DNA of 64,000 bases from Acetobacteraceae bacterium (GTDB lineage: Bacteria > Pseudomonadota > Alphaproteobacteria > Acetobacterales > Acetobacteraceae), in NCBI GenBank assembly GCA_947474705.1, contig CANJJS010000001.1:115721-179720 (forward strand), written 5' to 3'. The position numbers and the translations under genes were made by a program. Positions 54,657-64,000 of the stretch are shown here, piece after piece. The notes beneath the pieces are model-generated. The model had not been told where the DNA came from, made no database searches, and saw only the letters and a program-made list of their open reading frames with translations. The stretch's first letter is position 1; every line of letters starts with the position of its first letter.

Positions 54657-54761
54657 GATCCGTTCTCCCGAGCTTCGCGTTCCGTTGGTCCGGAATGGTC
54701 TGGGCAGAGTGGCCCGCGGATCGCCGCCGATCAATGGCGGGCCGCGCGGACGCCGCCGGCC

Positions 54762-55133
54762 ATGAGCGCGGTCCGCGCGGGTGTTTTGTATTTCGCGTGT
54801 GTTTTCGCGGCCGGTTTCGTGCTTGGCGCGTTTCGCGTGACCGTCGTGGCCCCGGCGATCGGCGCCACCGCGGCGGTGGCGCTGGAATGTCCGCTGATTC
54901 TGGGGTGGAGCTGGTTCGTTTGCGGCCGGCTTGTCGGGCGCGCGGAGCCTTTGTCCTGGCGCTTCGCGATGGGCGCGCTGGCGTTCGGGCTGACCATCGC
55001 CGCCGAACTGGCGTTGTCGTTGGCGATGGGCGGCGGATCGATCCGTGGCTTTTTGTTACAATACCGGGACCCGGCGGGCGCGCTGGGGCTGGCGGCGCAA
55101 ATTGTCTTCGGAGTGTTACCGATGTTTCGTTGA
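54762..55133 (+). CDS. small four-helix membrane protein, hypothetical
   Basis: A 123-residue protein with four hydrophobic segments (about residues 6-24, 29-52, 68-90 and 103-120). It has no family motif I recognise. It is divergent from the dehydrogenase gene and about 160 bases upstream of mdh, with which it may or may not be transcribed. A weak TTGACC box at its 3' end could begin the mdh promoter. Confidence 0.65.
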   Translation: MSAVRAGVLYFACVFAAGFVLGAFRVTVVAPAIGATAAVALECPLILGWSWFVCGRLVGRAEPLSWRFAMGALAFGLTIAAELALSLAMGGGSIRGFLLQYRDPAGALGLAAQIVFGVLPMFR

Positions 55134-55186
55134 CCCGCCTCATGCCGCGGTGCAACATGCTTGCCGCCCCGGGTCCGATCCGCTAG

Positions 55187-56241
<1,055 letters not shown>

Positions 56242-56242
<1 letters not shown>

Positions 56243-57438
56243 TGAACATCCACGAATACCAGGCCAAGGAACTGCTCAGGCGCTTCGGCGTTTCGGTTCT
56301 GGACGGACATGTCGCATGGACGGCCGACGAGGCCGCCGCGGCGGCGGAGAAACTCCCTGGCCCGGTGTTCGTGGTGAAGTCGCAGGTACACGCGGGTGGC
56401 CGGGGTGCCGGGCGCTTCGCGGACGATCCGAACGGCAAGGGCGGGGTTCGCCTCGCCCGATCCATCGACGAGGTGCGTGCCGCCGCGGATGCCATGATCG
56501 GGCATGTGCTGGTGACGAAGCAGACGGGCGCGGCCGGACGGCCGGTCCATCGCGTTTACGTGGAAGCGGGCTGCGAGATCGCCCGCGAATTGTATTTTTC
56601 GCTGCTGGTCGATCGTGTCAGCGGACGGGTGACGATGGTCGCCTGCGCCGAGGGCGGGATCGATATCGAGGATGTCGCGGCGAATCATCCCGAGAAAATT
56701 TTACGGGTTCCGATCGATCCCGCGACGGGTCTGTCGGGCCACCATATTCGCACGCTGAGCTTCGGTCTGGGTCTCGCCGGCGGCGCGGCCAAAGCCTTCG
56801 ACAAGCTGGCGCGCGGGCTTTACGCGGCGTTCGTGGGGCTCGATTGCGCGATCGTGGAAATCAATCCGCTGGTTGTCACGAAGGACGACGCGGCGATCGC
56901 GCTGGACGCGAAGATCAGTTTCGACGACAGCGCGTTGTTCCGGCATCCCGAACTGGAAAAGCTGCGCGACGAGGCGGAGGAGGATCCGAAGGACCTCGAG
57001 GCCGAGAAGCATGGGCTGAACTATGTCGCGCTCGATGGGAATATCGGGTGCATGGTGAACGGCGCGGGCCTCGCCATGGCGACGATGGATATTATCAAGC
57101 TTTATGGGATGGCGCCGGCGAATTTCCTCGATGTCGGGGGAAGCGCGACGAAGGAACGGGTGACGGCGGCGTTCAAGATCATTCTGTCCGACCCCAACGT
57201 CGAAGGTATCTTGGTTAATATTTTTGGCGGCATCATGCGCTGCGACGTGATCGCCGAAGGCGTTGTGGCGGCGGCGCGGGATGTGAGCCTGTCGGTGCCC
57301 CTGGTGGTGCGATTGGCGGGCACGAATGTCGAGCTGGGCCAGCAAATCCTGGCGCAATCGAACATGCCGATCGTGGCGGCGAAAGACCTTGGCGATGCAG
57401 CCGCGAAGATTGTCGCGGCCGTGAAAGAGGCGGCCTGA
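56242..57438 (+). CDS. sucC: succinyl-CoA synthetase beta subunit
   Basis: A 398-residue ATP-grasp subunit that joins with SucD to convert succinyl-CoA to succinate with ATP or GTP formation. The N-terminus [17 protein letters not shown], the ATP-grasp glycine loop [10 protein letters not shown], the metal/acid segment [14 protein letters not shown] and the C-terminal [19 protein letters not shown] are all present. It is complete and co-translated with mdh. Confidence 0.97.
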
Positions 57439-57439
57439 C

Positions 57440-58315
57440 ATGGCGATTTTGGTGAATGCCGGGACCCGGGTCATCACGCAGGGATTTACCGGCGCTCAGG
57501 GCACCTATCATACCGAACAGGCGATCGCGTACGGCACCAGGGTCACCGGGGGCGTGACGCCGGGGAAGGGCGGTACGACGCATCTGAAGCTGCCGGTGTT
57601 CGACACGGTTCGCGAAGCCCGCGAAACGGTGGGCGCCGACGCGACCGCGATCTATGTGCCGCCCCCGTTCGCCGCCGACGCGATCATGGAGGCGATCGAC
57701 GCCGAAGTGCCGCTGATTATCTGCATCACCGAGGGTATTCCGGTGCTCGACATGGTGCGGGTGAAGCGGTCGCTGTGCGGGTCGAAGTCCCGGCTGATCG
57801 GGCCAAATTGTCCGGGCGTCATCACACCGGGCGAATGCAAGATCGGAATCATGCCTGGGCATATCCATATGCGAGGCTCGGTCGGGATCGTGTCGCGATC
57901 CGGGACCCTGACCTACGAGGCGGTGGCGCAGACGACGGCCGCCGGACTTGGGCAGAGCTCGTGCGTCGGGATTGGCGGCGATCCGGTGAAGGGCACCGAC
58001 TTCATCGAAATTCTGGAAATGTTTCTGGCCGATCCCGATACAAAGCAGATCGTCATGATTGGCGAAATCGGTGGACAGAGCGAGATCGAGGCGGCGGAGT
58101 TTCTGGCGCGCAACCCCGTCAAGAAACCGACGGTTGGGTTCATCGCGGGGTCCTCGGCGCCGCCGGGCCGGCGGATGGGGCATGCGGGGGCGGTGATTTC
58201 CGGCGGACGGGACACGGCGGATGCCAAGAAGGAGGCGATGCGAGCGGCGGGCATTCATGTGTCTGACAGTCCGGCGGAACTGGGCGTGCGGATGCTCGAG
58301 GTGTTGCGGGGGTAG
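57440..58315 (+). CDS. sucD: succinyl-CoA synthetase alpha subunit
   Basis: A 291-residue CoA-binding subunit. The phosphorylated histidine is H248 in [17 protein letters not shown] and the CoA-binding fold begins [38 protein letters not shown] and [11 protein letters not shown] are standard. It starts two bases after sucC. In most relatives sucA follows closely; here four unrelated genes intervene. Confidence 0.97.
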   Translation: MAILVNAGTRVITQGFTGAQGTYHTEQAIAYGTRVTGGVTPGKGGTTHLKLPVFDTVREARETVGADATAIYVPPPFAADAIMEAIDAEVPLIICITEGIPVLDMVRVKRSLCGSKSRLIGPNCPGVITPGECKIGIMPGHIHMRGSVGIVSRSGTLTYEAVAQTTAAGLGQSSCVGIGGDPVKGTDFIEILEMFLADPDTKQIVMIGEIGGQSEIEAAEFLARNPVKKPTVGFIAGSSAPPGRRMGHAGAVISGGRDTADAKKEAMRAAGIHVSDSPAELGVRMLEVLRG

Positions 58316-58363
58316 GCGCGGGAAAAGTTTGAAACCGTCGATCATTCCCATTATATTCGCGCC

Positions 58364-58609
58364 ATGGAAAATCCATACGCCCAGGTGACGAAAAGCCGGT
58401 CACGTGTTGAGGCTCAGCCGGAGCGCGATGCGATGGATACCCAGGTCATGACCCCCGATACCTTGTTCGCGTCCGGTCCATGGTTCCGGCCGTTCCGCGG
58501 CCTCGCCGTGTTGAAACGCGAAGCTGCCGCGATCTGCGCGAAGATCGACCGGGAACTGCCGGTCGCGGAAGCCCGCGCCGACCGGTTGATGCGGCTTTAC
58601 GGCCTCTGA
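58364..58609 (+). CDS. hypothetical protein (81 aa)
   Basis: An 81-residue protein with no signal peptide and no motif I know. The C-terminal half (LKREAAAICAKIDRELPVAEARADRLMRLYGL) looks helical. It lies 48 bases after sucD and six before the coiled-coil gene. The ribosome site is weak, and a shorter start at the second or third Met is possible. Confidence 0.5.
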   Translation: MENPYAQVTKSRSRVEAQPERDAMDTQVMTPDTLFASGPWFRPFRGLAVLKREAAAICAKIDRELPVAEARADRLMRLYGL

Positions 58610-58615
58610 CGCCGG

Positions 58616-58939
58616 GTGGCGCTCAATCCGATTGGGTTTCTGACGGCCTTCCGGCGGCTCGACCGCTTGTTCGAGCTTGAAGCGAAGCATGGCCGCCTGA
58701 TCGAAGCGCAGGCGGAACGCATTCAGGCGTTGCAGGATCAACTCAACCGTTTGCAGGCTCGGGTCGAGGCGCGGGAAGACATCCTGGTCGCCGAAGCGAA
58801 AGGCGCCGCGGGATCCGTGGCCTCCATGGTCGCATCCCAGCACGTCGCCGACATCTCCCGCCGCCTTGGCGCGATGGAGGAACGGGTGAGGGAACCCGGC
58901 CGTCTCGCGTTGCTGGCGCGGGACCACCCGGGAACATAG
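58616..58939 (+). CDS. coiled-coil hypothetical protein (107 aa)
   Basis: A 107-residue protein that starts at a GTG (58616-58618), six bases after the previous stop. Residues about 15-55 (FELEAKHGRLIEAQAERIQALQDQLNRLQARVE region) form a clear coiled coil with leucines at heptad spacing. The C-terminus is basic. No membrane segment. Function unknown; a small scaffold or partner protein is possible. It is translated just before the tetR gene. Confidence 0.6.
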   Translation: MALNPIGFLTAFRRLDRLFELEAKHGRLIEAQAERIQALQDQLNRLQARVEAREDILVAEAKGAAGSVASMVASQHVADISRRLGAMEERVREPGRLALLARDHPGT

Positions 58940-58960
58940 GTATCCTCCTCTGCCCAACCC

Positions 58961-58980
58961 ATGTAAAACCCCTCTTACAT
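58961..58980. promoter_or_regulatory. TetR operator 1 (ATGTAA-N8-TTACAT)
   Basis: An inverted repeat whose last two bases are the first two of the tetR start codon. The same half-sites, with a 7-base spacer, recur at 59654-59672 upstream of the DUF2852-like gene. A repressor bound here would control its own gene. Confidence 0.65.
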
Positions 58981-59632
58981 GAGCTGGACCCGCGATCCCA
59001 ATCCGTCCTCCCCCCGCCGCGGCTATCACCACGGCAATCTGCGCGAGGCGCTGATCCAGGCCGCGCAGGAGCTGATTGGCGCCAAAGGCCCCGCGGGCTT
59101 CACGATCGCGGAGGCGGCCCGGCTCGCGGGGGTCAGTCCCGCCGCGCCCTACCGGCATTTCCGCGACGCCGAGTCGCTGCTGGCCGAGGTGGCGACCCGA
59201 GGTTTCGAGGCCTTTCGCACTCGCCTCGCCGCCGCGCTCGACTCCGCGCCCGCCGATCCGCCACGCGCCGCGGAAACCGTCGGGCGTGCCTATCTGGCCT
59301 TTGCCCGAGAGGAACCGGCCTTCTACGCGGCCATGTTCGAAGCCCGCATCGCGCGGGATCCGTATCCCGATCTACAGGCCGCCGGCGATCGCGCCTTCGG
59401 TGTGCTGCGCGCGCTGGCGGATCGTCTGTCCGCCGCGGCCCGTATTCAGCCGCGCCCGCCCGCATTGATGATCGCGCTGCATATCTGGTCGACCTCCCAC
59501 GGCATCGCGTCGCTGTTCGGCCGCCCCGATCCGTCCCGCCGTCCCTTGCCGATGTCGGCTGAGGATCTGCTCGAGGCTTCCATGCTGATTTATCTGCAAG
59601 GACTGGGTGTCCCGCCGTCCGGTTCCGCTTGA
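58979..59632 (+). CDS. TetR/AcrR family transcriptional regulator
   Basis: A 217-residue repressor. The N-terminal helix-turn-helix (FTIAEAARLAGVSPAAPYRHFRDAESLLAEV, residues about 41-71) is preceded by the basic YHHGNLREALIQAAQELIG. The ligand domain is of the WHG/TetR_C_33 type (YLAFAREEPAFYAAMFEARI). Matching operators at its own start and on the promoter of the next gene indicate self-control and repression of the DUF2852-like membrane gene. The ligand is unknown. No ribosome site is evident, so translation may be leaderless. Confidence 0.92.
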   Translation: MSWTRDPNPSSPRRGYHHGNLREALIQAAQELIGAKGPAGFTIAEAARLAGVSPAAPYRHFRDAESLLAEVATRGFEAFRTRLAAALDSAPADPPRAAETVGRAYLAFAREEPAFYAAMFEARIARDPYPDLQAAGDRAFGVLRALADRLSAAARIQPRPPALMIALHIWSTSHGIASLFGRPDPSRRPLPMSAEDLLEASMLIYLQGLGVPPSGSA

Positions 59633-59656
59633 CGAGGGCGGCGTTTCCTCTATATG
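59629..59656 (+). promoter_or_regulatory. promoter of the DUF2852-like gene
   Basis: The -35 box TTGACG (59629-59634) and -10 box TATATG (59651-59656) are 16 bp apart. The -10 box overlaps the left half of TetR operator 2, so a bound TetR protein should block RNA polymerase. Confidence 0.65.
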
Positions 59657-59672
59657 TAAATGTGTCTTACAT
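59654..59672. promoter_or_regulatory. TetR operator 2 (ATGTAA-N7-TTACAT)
   Basis: An inverted repeat overlapping the -10 box and expected start point of the DUF2852-like gene. It shares both half-sites with operator 1; read on the minus strand both begin ATGTAAGA and end TTTACAT. Confidence 0.7.
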
Positions 59673-59688
59673 TCACATGAGGCAAACA

Positions 59689-60204
59689 ATGAGCGCCGCC
59701 GCCAACCCGAACGCCTACCCGGCTCCCCCCTGGGGCCGGCCGCTCGACAATCAGGCGTGGCAGGAGCCACCCTTCTGGCATCCCGCCGGCATGAGCCGTC
59801 CCGTGGGGATCGCCGCCATGGTCCTGGGCTTTGTCCTGTTCTGGCCGATCGGCCTCGCCATGCTCGTGTTTCTCTTCGCCTCCGGCCGCCTGGGCTGCCG
59901 CCGCCGCCGCTGGGACCGTGGGCCGAACACCCCGTACCAGGCCAACAACGAGTGGCAGCCGATCACGCCGCCCTGGTCCAACTGGTGCGGCGGCCAGCGG
60001 AAAACCCAAGCCAGCGGCAACCACGCCTTCGACGAATACCGCGCGGAGACGATCCGCCGCCTGGAAGACGAACAGACCGAGTTTTCCTCGTTCCTGGAGC
60101 GCCTGCGCTTCGCCAAGGACAAAGCCGAGTTCGACCAGTTCATGGCCGAACGCCGCCAGGCCCCGCGTCCGCCGTCCCCGCCGGAGCAACCCGCGCACGG
60201 ATAA
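59689..60204 (+). CDS. DUF2852-like membrane protein, likely target of the adjacent TetR
   Basis: A 171-residue protein. A short Pro/Trp-rich head precedes one strongly hydrophobic segment (IAAMVLGFVLFWPIGLAMLVFLF, residues about 41-63). A very basic turn (GCRRRRWDRG) and a Trp-rich cytoplasmic part follow, ending in a helix with FDEYRAETIRRLEDEQTEFSSFLERLRFAKDKAEFDQFM. This layout fits the DUF2852 family, whose role is unknown. I chose the ATG at 59689, which lies 26 bases after the predicted start of transcription. It ends in its own intrinsic terminator, so it is a one-gene unit inside the TCA cluster. Confidence 0.8.
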   Translation: MSAAANPNAYPAPPWGRPLDNQAWQEPPFWHPAGMSRPVGIAAMVLGFVLFWPIGLAMLVFLFASGRLGCRRRRWDRGPNTPYQANNEWQPITPPWSNWCGGQRKTQASGNHAFDEYRAETIRRLEDEQTEFSSFLERLRFAKDKAEFDQFMAERRQAPRPPSPPEQPAHG

Positions 60205-60248
60205 CCGTCCCGGTGTTAAGAGAACGGTAACAGGTTCCGGATAGACAG

Positions 60249-60284
60249 AGGCGCGCCATGGGGTCACACCCTGGCGCGCCTTTT
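60249..60284 (+). terminator. intrinsic terminator after the DUF2852-like gene
   Basis: A 10-bp perfect GC stem AGGCGCGCCA / TGGCGCGCCT (60249-60258 with 60272-60281) with further pairing in the loop, followed by TTTT. It separates this gene from sucA, 150 bases further on. The remaining gap up to 60435 shows no gene; it must hold the sucA promoter. Confidence 0.85.
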
Positions 60285-60435
60285 GCTTGTGTGGCGCCGG
60301 GGGATGCATACATGCGTCACCGCGTGTGGGCGCGGTGCCTTATTTTCGCCGGGTCTTCGTGGCGAAAGGCGCGCGCCTCATGCATGCGTGGGGCGTGGAT
60401 ATGGACAGCGGACGGACAGACAGGGAATCGCGATC

Positions 60436-63282
60436 ATGGCGGGTGTCGACATTCTGGCGCAGGCCTTCAGCGGGGCAAATGCCGCGTTTTTGGGCGAACA
60501 ATACGCGAAATGGGCGGTCAACCCGGCCTCGGTCGATCCGAGTTTCGCCGATCTGTTCGACGCGATGGACGACGAGGCACGGGCGGTGCTCGCCGAGGTC
60601 GCCGGTGCCCCTTGGTCTTCCCCCGACCCGGCGCCCGCCGCGGCCGTCCCGCCCGTAACGGGCGCACCATCGAACGAGCAGGTGCGTGCCGCGACCATCG
60701 CCTCGCTGCGGGCGCTGATGCTGATCCGGTCCTATCGCGTGCGCGGGCATCTGGAGGCCCGGCTCGATCCGCTTGGCCTCCAAATCCCCGCGCCGCACGC
60801 CGAACTCGACCCGCGGACCTATGGCTTCACGAACGCCGACCTCGATCGTCCGATCTTCATCGACAACGTACTGGGCCGCGAGACGGCGACACTGCGCGAA
60901 ATCACCCGCATCCTGCGCGACACTTATTGCGGCTCGATCGGCGTCGAGTTCATGCACATCCAGGACCCCGAGCAAAAATCCTGGATACAGCGGAAAATCG
61001 AGGGCGCGCCCTGGCTCCAGGCCCTCGGTGCCGACGACAAACGCAAAATCCTGTCCCAGTTGACAGAAGCCGAGGGCTTCGAGGCCTTCTGTCAGAAGCG
61101 CTACGTCACCACCAAGCGCTTCGGCCTGGAGGGCGGCGAGATCACCATCCCCGCGATCCACGCCATCATCGAGACCGCGGCCAAGGCGGGCGTGCGCGAG
61201 GTCGCGATCGGCATGCCCCATCGCGGCCGCCTGAACACACTGGTCAACGTCGTCAAAAAACCTCTGACTCAGGTCTTTTCGGAGTTCGGCGGCGAAAGCT
61301 TCAAACCGGACGATGTCCAGGGCTCCGGCGACGTGAAATACCATCTGGGCACGTCCACGGATCAGGAGATCGGCGGGCAGATGGTGCATCTGTCGCTCCA
61401 GCCGAATCCCTCGCATCTGGAGGCCGTCGATCCCGTCGTCATCGGAAAAGTCCGCGCCCGCCAGGACCGGGCGGGCGATACGCAGCGCCGCGCCTCCGTC
61501 ATGGCGATCCTGATGCACGGCGACGCCGCCTTCGCCGGCCAGGGGCTTGTCTACGAGACCCTGGCGATGAGCCAGTTGATCGGCTACCGCACCGGCGGCA
61601 CCGTCCACGTCATCGTCAACAACCAGATCGGCTTCACCACCGTCCCGGCGCACGCCTATTCCGGCCTCTATTGCACCGACGTCGCCAAATCGATCCAGGC
61701 GCCGGTTCTGCATGTCAACGGCGACGACCCCGAAGCGGTGATCTTCTGCGCTAACGTGGCCGCCGAGTTCCGGATGCGCTTCGCCGCCGACATCGTGCTC
61801 GACATCGTCTGCTACCGCCGCCATGGCCACAACGAGACCGACGAGCCCGCCTTCACCCAGCCGATCATGTATCGCGCGATCGACCAGTTGAAGACCACGC
61901 GCGCGCTCTACGCCGAACGCCTCGCCGCCGAGGGCGCCGTGCCGTCGGCCGAGTCGCAGGCGATGTGGGATGCCTTCGCGAAAACGCTGGAAGACGCCAA
62001 CGCCGCCGCGAAATCTTACAAACCCAATAAGGCCGACTGGCTGGAGGGGCATTGGTCCGGCTTCCACGCCACCAACCGCGACGTCGAACACGCGGAATCC
62101 CCGACCGCCGTCCCGGAACAGGTTCTCAAACAGGTCGGCGCGGCTCTGTCCCGCGTCCCCGCCGGCTTCGACCTGAATTCCAAGATCGCCCGCCAGCTCG
62201 ACGCGAAAAAGAACATGATCGAGACCGGCGAGGGGATCGATTGGTCCACCGGCGAGGCCCTCGCCTATGGCTCCCTGCTGTTGGAAGGCAGCCGCATCCG
62301 CCTGTCCGGCGAGGACTGCCAGCGCGGCACCTTCAGCCAGCGCCACGCCTTCCTCATCGACCAGACCAACCAGTACGAATACGTGCCGCTGAACAACATC
62401 CGGCCCGACCAGGCGAAAATCGAGATCTATAATTCGCTGCTGTCGGAAGCGGGCGTCCTCGGGTTCGAATACGGCTATTCGCTGGCTGATCCCCGCACTC
62501 TGGTGCTGTGGGAAGGCCAGTTCGGCGATTTCGCCAACGGCGCGCAGGTCATCATCGACCAGTTCATCGCCTCGGGCGAGACCAAATGGCTGCGCATGTC
62601 CGGCCTGGTCATGCTGCTGCCGCATGGCTACGAAGGGCAGGGGCCGGAACATTCCTCCGCCCGGATCGAGCGCTATCTGCAACTCTGCGCCGAGCGGAAC
62701 ATGTGGGTCTGCAACATCACAACCCCCGCGAATTATTTCCACGCGCTGCGCCGCCAGTTGCATCGCAATTTCCGCAAGCCGCTGATCGTGTTCACGCCGA
62801 AATCGCTGTTGCGGCACAAGCTGGCGGTTTCGCCGCTGCGCGACATGGCCGAAGGCAGCCGCTTCCAGTTCGTGCTGCCGGAAATCGACGAACTCGCCGC
62901 GCCGGAGAAGGTGCGCCGGGTCGTGCTGTGCTCCGGTAAGGTTTACTACGATCTTCTGCAGGAACGCCGCGCGAAGAACATCGACGACATCGCCATCGTC
63001 CGGCTGGAACAACTCTATCCGTTCCCGGACAACACGCTGGTCCGGGTGCTGAAGCCGTACATCAACGCCGACATCGTCTGGTGCCAGGAAGAGCCGGAGA
63101 ACATGGGCTCCTGGAACTACGTCGACCGGCGTATCGAAAAAGTCATGCTGCGGCTGGAGACAAAAGCCCACCGCCCGATCTATGTCGGCCGCGAACCGGC
63201 GGCGAGTCCGGCGACCGGTCTCGCCCGCACCCATATGGCGCAACAGGCGCGCATCGTCACGACCGCCCTTGGACTGGGCTGA
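60436..63282 (+). CDS. sucA: 2-oxoglutarate dehydrogenase E1 component
   Basis: A 948-residue thiamine-diphosphate enzyme that decarboxylates 2-oxoglutarate and passes the succinyl group to SucB. The N-terminal segment FLGEQYAKWAVNPASVDPSF is typical, with the E2-binding start. The catalytic histidines are in IGMPHRGRLNTLVNV and HLSLQPNPSHLEAVDPVV. The cofactor motif is HGDAAFAGQG running to NNQIGFTTVP, and RRHGHNETDEPAFTQP and MSGLVMLLPHGYEGQGPEHSSAR follow. The ATG at 60436 has a GGGA site; a longer frame to 60283 would overlap the terminator region. Confidence 0.97.
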   Translation: MAGVDILAQAFSGANAAFLGEQYAKWAVNPASVDPSFADLFDAMDDEARAVLAEVAGAPWSSPDPAPAAAVPPVTGAPSNEQVRAATIASLRALMLIRSYRVRGHLEARLDPLGLQIPAPHAELDPRTYGFTNADLDRPIFIDNVLGRETATLREITRILRDTYCGSIGVEFMHIQDPEQKSWIQRKIEGAPWLQALGADDKRKILSQLTEAEGFEAFCQKRYVTTKRFGLEGGEITIPAIHAIIETAAKAGVREVAIGMPHRGRLNTLVNVVKKPLTQVFSEFGGESFKPDDVQGSGDVKYHLGTSTDQEIGGQMVHLSLQPNPSHLEAVDPVVIGKVRARQDRAGDTQRRASVMAILMHGDAAFAGQGLVYETLAMSQLIGYRTGGTVHVIVNNQIGFTTVPAHAYSGLYCTDVAKSIQAPVLHVNGDDPEAVIFCANVAAEFRMRFAADIVLDIVCYRRHGHNETDEPAFTQPIMYRAIDQLKTTRALYAERLAAEGAVPSAESQAMWDAFAKTLEDANAAAKSYKPNKADWLEGHWSGFHATNRDVEHAESPTAVPEQVLKQVGAALSRVPAGFDLNSKIARQLDAKKNMIETGEGIDWSTGEALAYGSLLLEGSRIRLSGEDCQRGTFSQRHAFLIDQTNQYEYVPLNNIRPDQAKIEIYNSLLSEAGVLGFEYGYSLADPRTLVLWEGQFGDFANGAQVIIDQFIASGETKWLRMSGLVMLLPHGYEGQGPEHSSARIERYLQLCAERNMWVCNITTPANYFHALRRQLHRNFRKPLIVFTPKSLLRHKLAVSPLRDMAEGSRFQFVLPEIDELAAPEKVRRVVLCSGKVYYDLLQERRAKNIDDIAIVRLEQLYPFPDNTLVRVLKPYINADIVWCQEEPENMGSWNYVDRRIEKVMLRLETKAHRPIYVGREPAASPATGLARTHMAQQARIVTTALGLG

Positions 63283-63296
63283 GGAAAAACCGAGCC

Positions 63297-64000
63297 ATGG
63301 CAACCGAAATCACTGTTCCCGCCCTGGGCGAGAGCGTCACCACCGCCACCATCGCCCGCTGGATCAAACATCCCGGCGATAGCGTGGCCGCCGACGAGCC
63401 ATTGGTCGAGCTTGAGACAGATAAGGTGACGGTGGAAGTCACCGCGCCCGCCGCCGGCGTTCTCACCGCGATCAATTTCCCCGAAGGGAGCGAGGTCGAG
63501 GTCGGCGCTCTGCTCGGGATGCTGGATGGCGAGGCCGCCGCACCCGCGCCCAGACCCGCCGCCAATCCCGCCGCGGGCATCAATCCGCCCCCGCGGCCCC
63601 TTGGCCCCGTGGCCCGCCCGGCCGCACCCGCGGCGACGCCCGTCGCACCGCCGGTCGTGGAGGTACTGGCGCCGATCCAGCCGCGAGCCGCCCACGAACC
63701 GATGCCCGCCGCGGCCCGGATCATCGAGGAACAGAAACTGGCACCCGCCGCTGTCGGGCCCGGCTCGGGCAAGGACGGACGCATCACCAAGGGCGACGTG
63801 CTGGCCTTCCTCAACCGTCCCGCGCCGGTGGCGGCTCCCGCCGCGCCGCAACCCCCGCGCGCCGAGGACCCGCGGGAGCAACGGGTGAAAATGACCCGCC
63901 TGCGCCGCACCATCGCCGCGCGGCTGAAGGAAGCCCAGAACAACGCGGCCATGCTGACCACCTTCAACGAGGTGGACATGACCGCGATCATGGCCCTGCG
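63297..64000 (+). CDS. sucB: 2-oxoglutarate dehydrogenase E2 component (dihydrolipoyl succinyltransferase), 3' end outside window
   Basis: The first ~235 residues of the E2 core enzyme. The lipoyl domain (residues 2-75) has the lipoylated lysine K43 in ELETDKVTVEV. A long Ala/Pro-rich linker and a peripheral-subunit-binding domain (AAARIIEEQKLAPAAVG, ending in DGRITKGDVLAFL, residues about 137-172) follow. The catalytic domain begins with RVKMTRLRRTIAARLKEAQN and is cut by the window edge. It starts 14 bases after sucA with a GAGGAAA ribosome site. Confidence 0.96.
   Translation, partial: MATEITVPALGESVTTATIARWIKHPGDSVAADEPLVELETDKVTVEVTAPAAGVLTAINFPEGSEVEVGALLGMLDGEAAAPAPRPAANPAAGINPPPRPLGPVARPAAPAATPVAPPVVEVLAPIQPRAAHEPMPAAARIIEEQKLAPAAVGPGSGKDGRITKGDVLAFLNRPAPVAAPAAPQPPRAEDPREQRVKMTRLRRTIAARLKEAQNNAAMLTTFNEVDMTAIMAL

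Noticed and set aside
60340..63303. Minus-strand open frame of 987 aa opposite sucA
   Set aside because: Complete antisense of a highly conserved enzyme gene; no domain.

Overview
The window is GC-rich, densely packed chromosomal DNA from an alphaproteobacterium, most likely Rhodospirillales/Acetobacteraceae. I infer this from the mdh-sucC-sucD/sucA-sucB order, the alphaproteobacterial look of the proteins, heavy use of ATGA/GTGA overlaps and GC-rich intergenic palindromes. No rRNA, tRNA or CRISPR array was recognised.

Layout. 1-4.2 kb: the 3' end of serA, a secreted hypothetical pair and an AlgX-like/AlgI-like O-acetylation pair. 4.3-11.4 kb: a stand-alone, apparently second EF-G with a structured leader, a glycine-zipper lipoprotein, a GFA-type zinc protein, an amidohydrolase, a GT-C-like membrane protein and a class I amidotransferase-type hydrolase. 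11.7-21.0 kb: an OMF-MFP-RND-RND efflux operon on the minus strand, with a large palindromic element inside it. 21.1-25.1 kb: a translationally coupled hydratase/reductase/LpxL-type acyltransferase operon, then cfa. 25.3-29.2 kb: an oxalate operon (gntR-type regulator, oxc, frc). 29.2-31.8 kb: a phage-like regulatory block with an S24 repressor, a divergent small gene, a candidate small RNA ending in a strong terminator, and two further unknown genes. 31.8-35.2 kb: pyrD, a HAD phosphatase, smpB and dapA. 35.4-43.4 kb: an AI-2E family transporter, an acyl-CoA dehydrogenase, a quinone reductase and a complete livGFHMK-type ABC importer.

43.4-44.8 kb is an IS4-superfamily insertion sequence. It sits exactly in the centre of one of the genome's palindromes, at a GGG-N5-CCC target, and its transposase is frameshifted near the 3' end. 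44.9-52.0 kb: a flavin-binding protein, a Tat-exported amidohydrolase and its decayed tandem copy (one frameshift, one nonsense codon), a gamma-glutamyltransferase homologue and a large Sel1-repeat protein. 52.1-54.7 kb: an MFS transporter and a 2-hydroxyacid dehydrogenase. 55.3-64.0 kb: the TCA block mdh-sucC-sucD, then four non-TCA genes including a tetR and a DUF2852-like membrane gene that share an operator, then sucA and the start of sucB.

The most interesting items are: (i) the TetR/DUF2852-like module placed inside the TCA gene cluster, with matching ATGTAA...TTACAT operators, one lying on a good promoter; (ii) the S24-repressor block, whose candidate ~80-nt RNA carries an exact anti-Shine-Dalgarno heptamer; (iii) the IS targeted to the tip of a REP-like palindrome.
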